DNA from: Ruegeria arenilitoris
GTDB taxonomy: Bacteria; Pseudomonadota; Alphaproteobacteria; Rhodobacterales; Rhodobacteraceae
Reading direction: 5' to 3'
Length of the DNA: 64,000 bases
Assembly (NCBI RefSeq): GCF_013035425.1
Contig: NZ_WQHX01000001.1
Coordinates: forward strand, 124,001-188,000
Shown here: in pieces, positions 63,248-64,000 of the stretch
Layout of the letters: every line of letters begins with the position of its first letter
How positions within the stretch are numbered: position 1 is the stretch's first letter
The notes under the pieces: model-generated
Told to the model about the DNA's origin: nothing
Database searches by the model: none
Seen by the model: the letters and a program-made list of their open reading frames with translations, nothing else
Position numbers and translations under genes: made by a program

Positions 63248-64000
63248 ATTTCACACGTCGCGCATTTCTGGCTTCTAGTACTGCTCTGGCCATGGCTCCG
63301 TCAGCGTTCGCCACAGGAGGCGAAGTGCCCTTTGACCGAAGAGATGTCATTGCATTGGCTCGTGATCTGGCTAGTCGCCCTTATGCCGAACGCGAGATGG
63401 TCCCGCAAGAGTGGCAGGATCTGACTTATCAACAATACCGTTCAATCCGGTTTCGCCTTGATCGCGCGCTTTGGTACGAGACAGAGACCCCGTTTAACGT
63501 CGATTTCTTCACACCGGGCCTCTACTTCCCACGCACCGTAAAGGTCTTGACTGTAGAACGCGGCATGGCTTCCCCGGTTGCATTCGATTTGGACATGTTC
63601 GACAAGTCCAAAGATGTGCCGCAATTGCCTGTCGATGACACCCTGGGATTCTCCGGCCTACGCCTGCGCACGGAAATGCACCGCCCCGGCAAGACCGATG
63701 AATTCTGTGTATTTCAGGGCGCTAGCTATTTCCGAGCCATTGGCTTGAACGAAGTCTATGGCCTGTCGGCTCGGGGTTTAGCCCTGAAAACAGGAGATCC
63801 AGACGGCGAGGAATTTCCTGAATTCATTCGTTTCTGGCTGGAGCGTCCCGAACCCGGGCAGCGAGAGATGGTTGTCCACGCACTATTGGATAGTCCAAGC
63901 GTAACCGGAGCATATCGTTTCAAAGTCTCCGCTGGTTCTGATTGTGTTATGGATGTCGAGGCGACACTTTTCCCACGCGAGGAACTGCCCCATGTTGGAA
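63244..64000 (+). CDS. Periplasmic glucan biosynthesis protein OpgG/OpgD, truncated by window end
   Basis: The first 252 or so codons of an OpgG/OpgD family protein. The N-terminus MNFTRRAFLASSTALAMAPS carries a twin-arginine pattern (TRRAFLA), as in OpgD, whereas OpgG usually has a Sec signal. The mature part has PFDRRDVIALARDLASRPY, YQQYRSIRFRLDRALWY, SYFRAIGLNEVYGLSARGLAL and FPEFIRFWLERP, all typical. It works on the glucan backbone in the periplasm. It is translationally coupled to opgC. Confidence 0.88.
   Translation, partial: MNFTRRAFLASSTALAMAPSAFATGGEVPFDRRDVIALARDLASRPYAEREMVPQEWQDLTYQQYRSIRFRLDRALWYETETPFNVDFFTPGLYFPRTVKVLTVERGMASPVAFDLDMFDKSKDVPQLPVDDTLGFSGLRLRTEMHRPGKTDEFCVFQGASYFRAIGLNEVYGLSARGLALKTGDPDGEEFPEFIRFWLERPEPGQREMVVHALLDSPSVTGAYRFKVSAGSDCVMDVEATLFPREELPHVG

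Overview
The window looks like the chromosome of an alphaproteobacterium of the Rhodobacterales (Roseobacter group). The grounds are the aerobic cobalamin pathway (cobG, cobF and cobN present), a four-subunit sarcosine oxidase operon, the ccmI-ruvX-DUF1289 order, an ancillary TPR gene next to bamB and der, and tight ATGA start/stop overlaps. The organism call is inferred from gene content; no rRNA or tRNA gene was seen.

Layout. 1-2386 (minus): der (partial), bamB, and a YfgM-like TPR gene for outer-membrane assembly. 2613-7627 (plus): an RND efflux pair. 7698-13493: an Atm1-like ABC exporter, a LysM protein, a LOG-family hydrolase, a baeRF-type protein, a decayed metallophosphoesterase and sodB with its terminator. 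13768-19097 (minus): soxBDAG. 19276-25029: ccmI, ruvX, DUF1289, then small stress or metabolic genes, a TauE/SafE exporter and dusA.

24947-37550 is a 12.6-kb integrative element inserted in the 5' end of dusA. The integrase gene is divergent from dusA. The crossover sequence recurs at 37525-37550, where the displaced N-terminus of the original dusA is still readable on the minus strand (37521-37610). The element carries a primase-polymerase/helicase, a gene-free hairpin-rich region that may be an origin, a large protein with eight zinc-ribbon repeats around a Vsr/DUF559-like nuclease domain (candidate defence nuclease), an HNH endonuclease and several small exported proteins. It has no phage structural genes and resembles a P4-like satellite or a self-replicating island.

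37611-40037 is a poorly coding stretch with a Gly-rich membrane protein and a pseudogene bearing a Cys-rich motif. Next come a glycosyltransferase/methyltransferase fusion and a 3-hydroxyisobutyrate-dehydrogenase-like oxidoreductase.

42921-57018 is a cobalamin biosynthesis operon headed by a B12 riboswitch: DUF1636, cobW, cobN, cobG, cobH, cobI, cobJ, (cobK antisense), cobL, cobE, cobM, cobB, cobA, cobF. It covers most steps from uroporphyrinogen III to hydrogenobyrinic acid a,c-diamide plus the large cobaltochelatase subunit. CobS/T and the late adenosylation and nucleotide-loop genes are not here. 57112-64000 holds a DUF302 protein, a TPP enzyme/CoA-transferase pair, a TTC38-like TPR protein and an osmoregulated periplasmic glucan pair (opgC and a partial opgG/opgD).
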